Below, in pieces: positions 12,845-24,026 of a stretch of DNA of 64,000 bases. Source of the stretch: Gavia stellata. Its lineage: Eukaryota; Chordata; Aves; Gaviiformes; Gaviidae. The stretch covers positions 14,057,001 to 14,121,000 of the forward strand of contig NC_082612.1 of NCBI RefSeq assembly GCF_030936135.1, given 5' to 3'. The notes below the pieces were generated by a model. The model ran no database searches. It was not told where the DNA came from and saw nothing but the letters and a program-made list of their open reading frames with translations. Position 1 is the stretch's first letter; each line of letters opens with the position of its first letter. Position numbers and translations under genes: made by a program.

Positions 12845-14520
12845 TCCTGCCGGCCGGCTTCACAGCCGGCACGCCCATGCCGCGCATGGGGGAAAGGAAC
12901 ACCGCCGCTTCGGGCCTCCCCCCCCCCGGCAGCAGCGGCAGGCCCACCGCCGCAGCGTGCCTCGCACCGCTCCCCACCGCCGCTCCCGCCAGCTGCGCGC
13001 TCCCTCCTGCCGCCCGCCGCGGGAGGACCCGCGGAGCCCAGGGGCCGGCGAAGCGCGGGTGGCGCTCAGGCGGCGGGCCAGGCCGCCGGCGGGGCGCAGA
13101 CCGTCCGCTTCCGCGGGCCAGCCCTGTGCCGAGAGCTGCTGCGAGTCAGCCGAGCGCCGCTCCCCGCCCTCCCCGGGGCCGCCGGCAGCGGGGCAGCCCG
13201 CGCCGAGCCGCTCGCCTCGCCCGCGCACCGCCGGGGAAGCGACCTCCGCTGTTGCCCAAAATCAAAGTGCCCTTTAAATGTGCCGCTGCCCAACGGAGAC
13301 GGTACCGCAAAGCGCTTGGAAGCCCCCGCGCACCAGAGGAAGTCCAACTGGAGAAGGCGCCGGCACGCCGCCTGCCACCGCTACCCCGAGGAGCGGATCC
13401 CGCGGGACCGGGGCGCGCTCCTCCAGCCCGGCGGCCCCCAGCAGCGGCTCAGGCCGAGAGGACGGCGGCGTTACCGTTTACTCACTCAAACAGTGCCACC
13501 GGCCGACGCCCGCAGGGGACTTTGTAAGGGAAAGGTGCCCGTACGGGCGTCTGTATCTCACCTCCCAGCTTCGGAAACCTGCAAGCTTATACTGGGACCA
13601 GTGATCTCCGGCGCAGCCGTCACCTACCTGCCACAAACGCAGGGTGGAAACTCTCTTATCGTTCCACAGCCAGCTTTGGGGAGCGCTGCTGGCGCACTAC
13701 GGACGCGATCCCCAGAAGAGGAAGCGGCGCACCGGCCGTGTCCGGGCAGACGGTTATTTTCTTTGCAGGGCAGGACCAGACCTGGACAATCACCACCTAA
13801 AGTCTCCCGCAGCTTCAGCCCGCAGGAGGGTCACAGTACTTGAAACAGCGGCCTGTGCGAGAGCTGCAAAATGCCCCTCGCGTTCGACTGTCGCCCCCCC
13901 AGCCCTCCGTCCCCTCCGCTCCCGCCAGACCGCTGCCCCGCTTCCCGGACTCCAGCGGCGGCGCGGGCCCCGCAGAGGCCAGGCTCGCCCCCTCAGGGCC
14001 GCTCGCCGCCTCCCTGCACAAAGCTGCAGCTACCGCGGCAGCCCTGCCGCCCGCAGCAGCGGCAGGAGCGGGGCAGGCTCCTCCCGCCAGGCCGGAGCTG
14101 TCACCGGCAGGGCAGGGGCTGCGCCGGCAGCGCCCGAGCCTGCGGGCAGAGCGGCCTGCGGAGGGCTGGCCCGGCCGCCGCCGCCTCCTTCCCAGGCTGC
14201 TCTCCCCGCTTCCCCCGGCTCCGCCAGCCGCCCAGCGGCGCAGGGCAGCCGGGCGCGGCCCGCCGCAGGCCCTCCACCTAGGGGCCGGGCGGCGGCACTG
14301 CGCGGAGCCCGCCGGGGGGCGAGGCCCGGCCCGGCCCGCCGCCGTCCCGCCTGCCGCCCTCCCCCGGGGAACGGCGCGCCGGGAGGAGCCGCCGGCGGGC
14401 AGCCCTGGCAGCCGCGGGGGCAGCGGCTCGGGCAGGCGGGCGGAGCGGGGACGGGTCTAGCGGCGAGAGCTGTAACACAGCGCTCCCCCCGAAACTGGCG
14501 GGGCAAGACGGAACGTAATA
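12845..14520. promoter_or_regulatory. Orphan CpG island (candidate promoter)
   Basis: About 1.7 kb of very GC-rich, CpG-dense sequence with abrupt edges sits in AT-rich DNA. This is the hallmark of an unmethylated vertebrate promoter. It opens with the palindrome CCATGC-CGC-GCATGG (12875-12889), which includes an NRF1-like GCGCATG. Long frames open on both strands (for example 12808-13527 and 13644-14543 plus, 14030-14551 minus), but they are Ala/Arg/Pro/Gly-rich and overlapping, so they are composition artefacts. Candidate splice donors are ACG|GTAAGT at 14601 on plus, and GCAG|GTAGGT near 13620-13631 and GAG|GTGAGA near 13555-13563 on minus. The conserved MAML3 first-exon motif was not found. 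The associated transcript and its direction are unknown. Confidence 0.8.
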
Positions 14521-15415
14521 CAGCGTATATTAGGAGAGGATGAGCTCTCACTTGAGTAAAATTTCATTAAAAACGTTTTGAAGAGAACAAATGAAAACGG
14601 TAAGTAGAAAATCGGACGAAATGCAACGCCTGTTTATCACCCGCCAGACGCTGCAGCTTGTCCTTTTCCCTCTCTCGCAGCCACCCCAGTCCAGGAACAC
14701 CCAAGTCAAACATGCAGCGTGCCAAGGATGGCCCTGACAATCACAGTGCCCGTCCCATGACAGGGGACTGAAACGCCTTGGCTTACAGGGCCTAGCGGGA
14801 GAGAGAGAGGGCAGGGCTGCTGCTCCTCACATAGCTATCAACACCACAGAGAACGTTCTGCTTTGAGAACAAGTGAATACAGTTAAACCGGACATTAGAG
14901 CAAATATTTGAACCACACTCAGGTGGTGACTGAGGTTGGAATGATCTTCCAATCAACACAGTGTAGGCAAGAAGGATAACTTACATTTGAAGAATTTATA
15001 AAAGTTATTATTTTCTGGTGTTGCCTGCAGTAGTAACAGCCTGGATTGCCTCAGTTTTACATTCCTGTTATCTCTATATATCCAGTCTAGAAAGGATGAG
15101 ATAGCCCAATTCTAAAGCAGCAAACCAAATGTCTTTTGAGTGCTCTCCACTGATGAAGAGGCACGATGCAAAAACAAGATGGGGGGAGCCGCTACTGACA
15201 TGTGTGACAAACGGAAGGTGGGCACACAGAGAGCAGGCTGGGGCCTGAGGGGTAGGGCAGCCTTTCTGCAGAAAACCAGACCTCCAACACAGGACAAGCA
15301 GTATGAATCAGCGGTGTCGTTCTCCAGGGGAAAAGGCAAACATCATATTTGGTGTGTAACAGGAAATTGCTCTGTGAGACAAGTGAAGTAATCCTTCTAC
15401 TTTATTCAGTACTAT
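14521..15415. other. Non-coding DNA right of the CpG island
   Basis: Contains a strong plus-strand 5' splice-site match at 14601 (AACG|GTAAGTAG). If real, it would end a first exon transcribed out of the CpG island. No coding exon is recognised. Confidence 0.45.
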
Positions 15416-15878
15416 TCACAGAATTGCTAAGGTTGGAAAAGACCTGTAAGATCATCAAGTCCAACCATCAACCCAACCCCACCATGCCCGCTAAATCATG
15501 TCCCACAATGCCACGTCCACACGTTCCTTGAACACCTCCAGGGATGGTGACTCCACCAACTCCCTGGGCAGCCTGTTCCAGTGTTTCGCCGCTCTCTCAA
15601 TAAATAAATTTTTCCTAATATCCAACGTAAACCTTCCCTGGCGCAACTTGAGGCCCTTTCCTCTTGTCCTGTCACTCGTCACTTGGGAGAAGAGACCAAC
15701 ACCCACCTCTCTGCAACCCCCTTTCAGGTAATTGTAGAGAGCGATAAGGTCTCCCTTCAGCCTCCTCTTCTCCAGACTGAACAACCCCAGTTCCCTCAGC
15801 TGCTCCTCATCAGACTTGTGCCCCAGACCCCTCACCAGCTTCGTCGCCCTTCTCTGGACGCACTCCAGCACCTCAATT
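15416..15878 (-). mobile_element. CR1 LINE 3' fragment with RT tail
   Basis: Minus-strand CR1, 3' end at the left ('tcacagaattgctaaggttgg'). On the minus strand a frame from 15871 to 15491 remains open for 126 codons. It reads as the C-terminus of the CR1 ORF2 reverse transcriptase: a start near [13 protein letters not shown], then [23 protein letters not shown], and the terminal [18 protein letters not shown] block. The upstream RT and endonuclease domains are absent, so this is a 5'-truncated, non-autonomous copy. The intact frame suggests a fairly young insertion. Its sequence closely resembles the copies at 36977 and 53618. Confidence 0.93.
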
Positions 15879-15899
15879 ATTAAGGCATCAGCCGTGAGT

Positions 15900-16325
15900 G
15901 CAGCGCCTTGTTTTTAGCACCACATTTCAAGAATGATGTCGATGACTGGAGAGAGCAGCAGCGAGCAATCAGAATGATCAGAGGGTTAGAAAACACGATC
16001 TACAATGAAAGATCAAAAGAACTGCCATTGTTTAATCTCCAGACAGGAAGACGGAGGAGGAATATGGTCACAGTTTTCAAACGAAAGGAGTAATTTGTTC
16101 TCCATGCCCGTCATAAACAACAAGTAATAGATTTAAATTGCAGCAAACTTTTTTAATGATAAGCACAGTGAGATGTTGAAACATATTGCCTAGAGAGGTT
16201 GTGGTATATTTGTCACTAAAGAACAAGTTAAACAAACATATTACAAGACTGACATAAACAGAGTGGAACTCTTAATGGGGATGAACTTTACGACAGCCAG
16301 AGATCCCTTCCATTTCTGCTATTAT
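15900..16325 (+). mobile_element. Ancient CR1-like LINE fragment, plus strand
   Basis: A 61-codon frame from 15908 reads HFKNDVDDW, then IRMIRGLENTIYNERSKELPLFNL and VTVFK. This matches the CR1 ORF2 tail position by position at lower identity. Downstream, 'ttgcctagagaggttgtgg' (near 16184) and 'agatcccttccatttctgct' (16301-16320) match the CR1 3' region. It is older than, and opposite in strand to, the CR1 directly to its left. Confidence 0.72.
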
Positions 16326-19300
16326 TTTATGAGAGAAAAAAATGCTTTTTTGCTTCAAACACAATTAGGATTCAAAAAAGGGGGATACTATTTCCATTTT
16401 TTTTACTGGCTTACTGCATGAATTGAGAAACCACCAGTATTTCTGTATCTCAGCTCCCCGTCAATAAAACGGAGGTGGTAACACACAATTTATGAGGATA
16501 CTGCGAGTCCATAATGCATTATTGTAATCTTGTGGATCCTGGGAAAGGAGGTGGCATGCAAATGTAAAATACTTCCAGACCCTCAGTTTCTTTTTCATGC
16601 TTGGACTGCTTTAAATACTGTAATTTGTTTTCCTTTCTTTTCAAAGAGTTTATAGGCTAAGTACACTGTGATCTCTACTAGTAACAGTAGTACAGCTCTT
16701 CCCAAAGAGGAACAAAACAGAGTTCATGCAGTTTAATAGAACACTGAAGTTGAGAAATGCCTCTAGGTTAAAGAAACCCCAAACCCTAACCGTTACATTT
16801 CATACTACTACAACTTTCTTTTAGCATGTAAATGTCACCAGAAGAAATTTCTAATCCAGAAACAGTGATCCTTTCTGCTCACTTATGCAAGTTGAAAGGT
16901 CTCCTGAAAAAAATCTACCTCCCCAAAACAATGAGTGAACACATACAGCCAACACTAGCAGTGAAAGTTTAGAAGACCTGTCCAACTAAAGCAGAGCTGA
17001 AAGACCTCATTGTTACTTCCCTTCCAAAATGCAACAATGGCTTATAGTCACTAGAACTTTAAAACATTATTTGTTGTTAATAAGGTTTATATTTAAAGAA
17101 AAACAATTCAGGTAAGCACAGCATACTGTGTAATCCAGAGAGATAGCTGCAGTTCAGATCCACTAAAAATGTTGATCCACGTTAAAGTAATTTTTAAAAG
17201 CCTTATTCAGACGCTTCTTTCTAATCATCTTATAACAAGCTCTTCCTTTCTGCAGATTCCTGCACCAATACCCAGAATAAACTCTGCCCCTTCTTGCCAT
17301 GCCAGTGTCCTGCTCTCCTGGCAGCCACCTCTCTCAGCAATCAACACAGACTCCCAGAGCCCCGTTCCTCTGGGGTACCAGGGTGGGGGCTACGAAGGCG
17401 TAGTGGCAGTGTCTAGGACAGAAACTGCACAGGAAAGCAAGAGGGACAGTGATGGGCTATGGCACACATCAGTGCGAGGCCTATCAAAAAACGTTGGAAA
17501 ACCCCCCTTGGCCCTCAGCAGGAACTTAATCCTTACTCCGGCTGTTTGCACTGTAAGACAGCATTTTCGAGTCCACTTCTGACATACATTTTTTCTAAGC
17601 ACGTGTATACATGTATTGCTTTCTAAAGTGACGGGGATGATTTACACCTTGTTCCTCAGGTGTGCATCTACATTTAAATGTTTAAGAACACAATCTTGGA
17701 AAAGTAATTTGAAAAATTATTTCCTTTTAGCATACCAGCTGCTGAGATGATTAAGTCACTAATACTTTCTAAGTTCTCCAGCTCTCAAGAGACCTCTTGC
17801 ATTTGGTATTATTTGTAGAGGTGCAAAATCCCTAATTCTTATCTAGTTTAAGTCAAAACCAATTGCAATCAACTCACTCTCTTAAAAAAATTATTATTAC
17901 AAAGACATTGCATCAGAACTGCTGCTACATTCCATTGTTCTTTTTTTACAGCACTGCTTTTAAACTGATTCCTTCTCATTTATTAAAATTGAAGACAAGT
18001 ATTACAAACTACATTTAAAAGCATATTTGTATTATTTTAAGAGCTAGAGTTCTACACAGGAGTTTGATTACTTTGCTCTATATACCAGTATATTTGAAGA
18101 TGCACGGAAAAGTTTTGCAAAGATTTGATGAGCAATCAAATGCTTTTACTACATAGGAAGTCAAGGAAAGTCAGACACTTAACCCTTACTTGTGCTTATC
18201 AAAAGCCTCCTCTGCCAGACGTATCATATATGGCCTTTGCTATTAAAAAAATAAATAAAATCACAACAGCGAGTAGAAGTTGAGAAGAGAGAGATGATCA
18301 AGTATATTATTAATGGGGCTGCTCAATATTTAGTACTGTACGTGACTTTCAACCTTTACTTCTGCAGTTCTCTAAGATTTCAAGTGGTAGCACTATCACT
18401 GCCATCTCTCTTCTGCACCTGGGGAAATGCTTCAACCTTCTTCAAAACCTTTCAGCAGGAAAATTTGTGAGAGTCAGTTCTCCTTGGCTTCTGTCGACTT
18501 ACTACTGTTCAATAACATTCTTTTGGTGTGCAAAGCCATTTGCATCGACAGTTCTTCACTGGTCACAGTCAGTGATACTTTCTGGCTAGGTGACACCACA
18601 TAACAGTACAATTCAATGATAAAGCGATTCTATAAGTTCTACCAAAACTCGTACCTAATCAAAGTCCTCAAATTACAAACATACAAACTCGAGTTAGGTA
18701 ATACAGTTTCTTGAATCAGCTACAGAGAGGAATCACTAGGAAGAAAAACTGAGTAGGTGAAGAGCAGCAGCCTGGAATGAGGGCAGAGAAGAAAAGGATG
18801 ACTAGGAGGACAGGCTGGGGAAGACTGGGTATAAAGGGTCACAGTTGTCCTTTGGACAGAAGCTATCATTGCAAAGCCTGGAGCAGCCCCTGCCATGCCC
18901 GAATCCCAACTGCCTGTGGAACCCACTGCCAAAGCCCTCTTGCAGTATACGTGGAGAACACGCACCATAACCAATTCAAGTTTTTGCAAGAGATCTAAAG
19001 TTACGAAAGCGCAGATGATATGTATAGATACCAGTATGACACTATGTGACAAATACAGAATAGCATCTCCCAAAGACAACAGGAAGCTTTGCCAAACTAT
19101 GTACTCAAATATTAGCAAATGCCAGAACCATGCAGCCTTTTTTCGCACGATCCCCTTGCTTAAATAGAGCGGCTCCGGTGGCAAACAGAGTTGTACAGCA
19201 CAAAAAGCTATTCTCCATTTAATTTCTGCTTCATTTGTTGCTGGAAATGGAAAACAGTAAGTGAAGCAGAGACTTTCAGGAAGAGAAAGGAATATGTCAC

Positions 19301-22025
19301 AGTTAAGACACCTGAAGAATACCCTGGTAAAATGTATGCTACTTTTATTCCTGCCCCAAGTTTTCCATGTAATTCTAGTTCCAGTTGCCTGTGATCAATT
19401 TTGCAGACACGCTCACAGTTTTGGTGTAGCCAGTGGAACTTGTGCATTCAACTTACTGAAGTGCTATAAAGTACTTTAAAACTCAGATCTTATGTGCATT
19501 AAATCAGATGCTTGTAATTAATGGATACCTCTAATATCTTCACGTCCGATTTTGTCCTCCATAAAACAGTATTAAGGCATCCTTTTGTTCACACATGGGA
19601 CCCTTGCGCAGCAACTGTCCCTGACAAGCAACCTCCCTAACATTCTCTAATATCAACTCCTGTGCTTATGAAACAACTCAGGCATGTTACGGATGCACAC
19701 CTGTAAGGAAGGCCACACACTGCACAAATAAATAGGCAAAACATTTAAAAAACACCCAAACAACAACCTCAATAAGTCTTTACAGCAAAAGGAGCATGTG
19801 GCTGTATCACAAATAAGCACTTCCATAACCCTGCTGGGTAGGTCAAAGAGCCATGGAAATGTGGCAGAGGGTTCAGTGCTAGATGGTACAAATCCTCTAG
19901 GGAGGCCAGGCACACATTTAGGTTATGCTATATCAAAACGGGAACCCTTACACCGTTGTCAGTGCTACCTGCACCTTCCAGGTTACAGACTTGTATTCTG
20001 ATGCACAGATTTATTTCCATTTAACACTGTCCATGCTAGACACCAAGACAGACTAATAGGAAAAAAACCCCACTAAAACAACAGAATACAATGAATACGT
20101 ACATTGTATGACACAATGAAGAAATACAAAAATGAGAAAATGAAATAGGTTAAATGTAAGGTGTTAATTATGACACTCCTTAATTTTGAATACTTGACTT
20201 TGCAGTCATAATGGTGTTATTCCAAAATAGTTGTGTGTGGATAGGGTACGGACAGATCTATACATAAAAATTATTCTCACAAAAGAGGGTCAATAGAAAC
20301 AGTATGCTCAATGTAGTGATTTTAAGAAGTATCTTTAAACAATAAATTAATTTAATTAGTTAGTGTCCTTACATGTTTATATTTTATTATAAAAAATACT
20401 TTTATTTTGAACAACTAAATGTTGGATTTATTAATGCTAACTATTTACTAAATATTCATCATTCTCAAAGCTGAAAATTATTCCAAAGCAACTGATTGTT
20501 TTATTTGTCAGCTACACATATTAGGGCAACAAGAGCCTCCTTGAGACAGGTTCTTAATCCTCATTAAGTTGAAGAGCTGTCAGTAAATATCATGTGAAAG
20601 ACAAGGCTATTGATATTAGAATATGTAACAGAGTTTCAAATCCTGTTGTCCCAAACTTGGTCAGAAGAGAAGATATTCTGTCCAGTTAGTGAAAGATGAA
20701 GACGTCTGGAAGCACGAGGATGTAATGATATAAGCACACTTAAAAACAGGGCCCACATTTTAAGTGAGACTGTGGGATTTGAGCCAAGATACATGTGTAT
20801 CAGTCCTGATTCAACTGAATTCCTCTTTTAGAAATGCTGCCTGTGCTTATGATGCTACAAACATTCAGATCCAACAAAGTTAAAGAGAACTGATGGAAGC
20901 TACAGAGTATCTAATGAACTAACAGATGCCTTTGTTCCAATAGACCAAGCTATCATCATTTAAGAAAATTAACACTGTCTTTCATCCACTTGCTATGACT
21001 TCAATAGTAGTATAAGTGGCAATATTTATAGCATGCTATGAACAGCTTCTTTTCAAATTTGGATACAGGTTTTTTGATAAAAATACCTTAGAACAGCTAC
21101 AGAGAAGCTAACAAAAAGTCCATCCAGCCCAGTATGCTGTATCTCCAACAGCAACCAATAGAGTACACACAGGAAGAGTATCGCTATGTACTTGCCATGT
21201 TCGTAAATTGTTTGTAGCTCAGGGACTTCCTTGAGCCAAAGTTAGAGGCTTAGTAGTTCTGTCTTTTGTGCTTTGAAAAATATGTCCAGTCACTTTTATG
21301 TGAACACTAACCTTCCTGTCATGCTTTCTGAAGAATACAGCATGCTAATGCAAAATAAATCGTGCATAGTTTCATGCCAAGTTTTAAGATTAGCTGTGAT
21401 GCAGAACAGATGAACTTTCGAAGCAGGATTAGATAAGCTGCTTAATTAAGTGAGTTCAGATTCCTTAGGAAAGCTACTGGCGTTCAAAACAGAGTAAAGA
21501 ATTCCGCAATAGTAGAAGTAGACATGCACAGTGTCAAGTCAATGCTAGAATTAGAAGGAAAGGTGAAAAAGAATCTCTCTCTTATGATAACAGAAAAATC
21601 CATCCAGAACTAGTAAATTATGATTAATTTCAGCAAATGACAGAAAGGTCAATAACTTTGGAGATAAAGCAGATTAAAAAAAAATTGCAAAATCAGCTCA
21701 CTCACTTCTGAGAAAGCTAAAGGCATCCAATGTAAATATAACTGCTGTAATCCCTGCTGCTCACGCCAAGACAAATTTGTTGTTTTTAGACAAGACAAGG
21801 AAGTTTTTAGGATGCATGATTCTATGATGTCTGCAAAACCAGAAATAGTTCCTTTTTAATACATCAAGGCTATTGCCTACAATATGTAGTACCACGGACT
21901 GATAGGAACATACCTGTAAAATAAAAGATTTGGCACTAAGAATCTGACAGCTACCTTGTACGCATTTCAGAGCATTTTTACTTTGGAGTAGCTGTGTTGG
22001 GAGCCTTGCAGAAGGCATTATATGC
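16326..22025. other. Long non-coding stretch
   Basis: No supported gene. The longest frames (17169-17582 plus, 137 codons; 19184-18720 minus, 154 codons) lack recognisable domains and splice context. An old interspersed repeat may lie at about 21090-21250 ('tccatccagcccagtatgct' resembles an amniote CR1/L3-type relic, tentative). An AT-rich block at about 20290-20620 looks like a conserved non-coding element. Confidence 0.45.
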
Positions 22026-22480
22026 AAGGAGTCAGGGATCTTGAGCAAGCCATGTCTGCTGTTTTGGGCCTGGTATGTCAGGCTTGAGAAGGCTGTACAT
22101 TAGCACGAGTAGCCTCGGTAATGACGGAGTGCCCCATGCCAGCCTGTGCTGTGCGCTGGGGGATGCTGGAGCAGAGATGACATTCCAGCCGGTCAGGAGA
22201 AGATCATGTGATTCTGCTTGGTCCACAATAGAAAAGGCACCACGGCATGGGTGGGAAGAGGAACCTCGCCGCAGACAGAATCTGTGCAGCGTGCTGTGGG
22301 AAAAATCCACCCAGGGTCCCTCCAGATGCACAAATGGGGGGTTCCCAGCATCTGAAGGGCATAAGATTTACTCTCTATATTCTTCTTTTTAGTCTACCTT
22401 ATTAAACCAGCTATTTTATTAAGCCATTTGTTGTCAGGCCTTTCTTACTGAGACCCAGAAAGAATCCTGCACTGCCTCTG
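22026..22480. other. GC-richer island of unknown nature, possible solo LTR
   Basis: This is about 450 bases of balanced composition within AT-rich flanks, followed by ATTAAA at about 22400 and the AT-rich 'attttattaagccatttg'. The order of a GC-rich block, a poly-A-signal-like motif and a short tail resembles an endogenous retroviral LTR. I could not identify terminal TG...CA ends or target-site duplications, so this is a guess. Confidence 0.2.
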
Positions 22481-23812
22481 TCTCTTCTGGCATGTGCAGA
22501 ACACGAGCTCTGGTCGATTCTATAGACTGAATGCCCGTTAGCATTTGGAGTATATTGAAGTGTGGTCCTGGTGCCCAGCTGATTTAATTTCATCCACAAG
22601 GAAGTCAGTTTGTACACTCAGAGCAATCCATGATTTGAACAAAAATCCCAGCAAGTGGGGGTGATCATAATCTGACCAACACAAACGTAAATGCACCCCT
22701 AATTTAAGATTATCATGGAAGCAGACTATCTGTCTTTTATGCACAGGTACAATGGACTAAGTTCTGAGGAAGAAACGGAAAACAGAATAGAGAATAGAGG
22801 AATGAAAGGGATGAGGGGATTAATTTTTTGAAAGACATATTTCAAGATTAGGTTAAGTAGTTCATAAGAAAACCCTGAAAGGAAGTAAATGTATGCTAAA
22901 TAAGAACTAGAAAGTAACTTTCTCAGAGAACACTAATTATTTTGTATAAGAGTTATATGACAAAAACTGTAGGCAAATTCTCTTTTAACTTACACCAACA
23001 TATAATCATATACATGTGCAACTTCCCTAGAAACCTGTCCCCTCAATGTTCTCCAAGTAATTTTCTCCAGAGAAGTTAGCTCACAAAATTTGTGCTGCCT
23101 TTAGCTGCTGAAAATTTTGAGCAGGGAATACTCTTCTCTTGGTGATTAAATAATTCTGTAGGAATCCCACTGTTGCTGAATCTAAATTTCAGTTTGAATT
23201 GTAGATTATTTTAAATTAAAGACATTACATTATTCTAAGTTAAAGGACAACATGTTCATTACCCAGACATTTCAAGCCCTACTACTGCATGTAAGGTTTG
23301 GCTCTCTGAGGCAGATACCACTGGCTCCAAAGAATGAATGCTTTTGAACGGGGAGACACAGACTAGTTTTATTACTCAATTAACTGAGCTTCATGAATAC
23401 ACTTGGCTGTCCACAAACAGCAATGTGCTGTCACAGCTCAGGACTCCAAAGTGTTAACATTAAAAAAAGAGGTGGTATCAGTTATTTAATTTGCGTAACC
23501 TGTAATGTAAGTAGTTTACAGAATGGACCATATAGAGAAGTTCAACAACTGCCTGTAGGATAATATATTCAAAACAGGAGTCACTTCTAATTATAGTACT
23601 GTTACTAGTAAATCTCTAAAGTTACTTTCCTTGTATGCCCAGAAGGACTCCCTCTTCAGAAGGGAAGTGTGCAGCCACAGGTAGCTCTGGGGGCAAGAAG
23701 GAGCAGGGAAGACAATAAAAACAGTGGAATCTTTCAGACTAGATTAAAGTATCTTTTTGTGGAAAAAATCCTTGGTAAGCAGCTGTAACCCATCATGTAA
23801 GACAATGAAATC
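22481..23812. other. Non-coding AT-rich DNA, nothing recognised
   Basis: Only short frames are present. I see no exon or named repeat. Confidence 0.55.
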
Positions 23813-24026
23813 GAGGGAGAGGGAGAGGGAGAGGGAGAGGGAGAGGGAGAGGGAGAGGGAGAGGGAGAGGGAGAGGGAGAGGGAGAGGGAGAGGGAGAGG
23901 GAGAGGGAGAGGGAGAGGGAGAGGGAGAGGGAGAGGGAGAGGGAGAGGGAGAGGGAGAGGGAGAGGGAGAGGGAGAGGGAGAGGGAGAGGGAGAGGGAGA
24001 GGGAGAGGGAGAGGGAGAGGGAGAGG
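23813..24026 (+). repeat. (GGGAGA)n hexanucleotide array, about 36 copies
   Basis: About 214 bases of an essentially perfect GGGAGA repeat. The plus strand is all purine, the minus strand all pyrimidine. GGG tracts separated by AGA meet the G3N1-7 rule for G-quadruplexes throughout, and the mirror-symmetric purine tract can also form triplex DNA. An open frame across it (23757-24047) encodes an alternating Arg-Glu polymer. That is a by-product of the repeat, and nothing supports translation. The absence of interruptions implies recent expansion and likely length polymorphism. Confidence 0.97.

Noticed and set aside
12845-14520. MAML3 first exon
   Set aside because: The conserved N-terminal Notch-binding helix of mastermind proteins was looked for on both strands and not found. 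The assignment rests only on synteny.
12808-14551. Long open frames (up to 299 codons) on both strands of the orphan CpG island
   Set aside because: They overlap each other in several frames, are Ala/Arg/Pro/Gly-rich and lack domains. Stop codons are AT-rich and so become rare in such DNA.
17169-17582. 137-codon plus-strand frame
   Set aside because: No recognisable domain or conserved pattern.
18720-19184. 154-codon minus-strand frame with hydrophobic stretches
   Set aside because: The hydrophobic segments come from T-rich codons. No family resemblance and no supporting gene structure.
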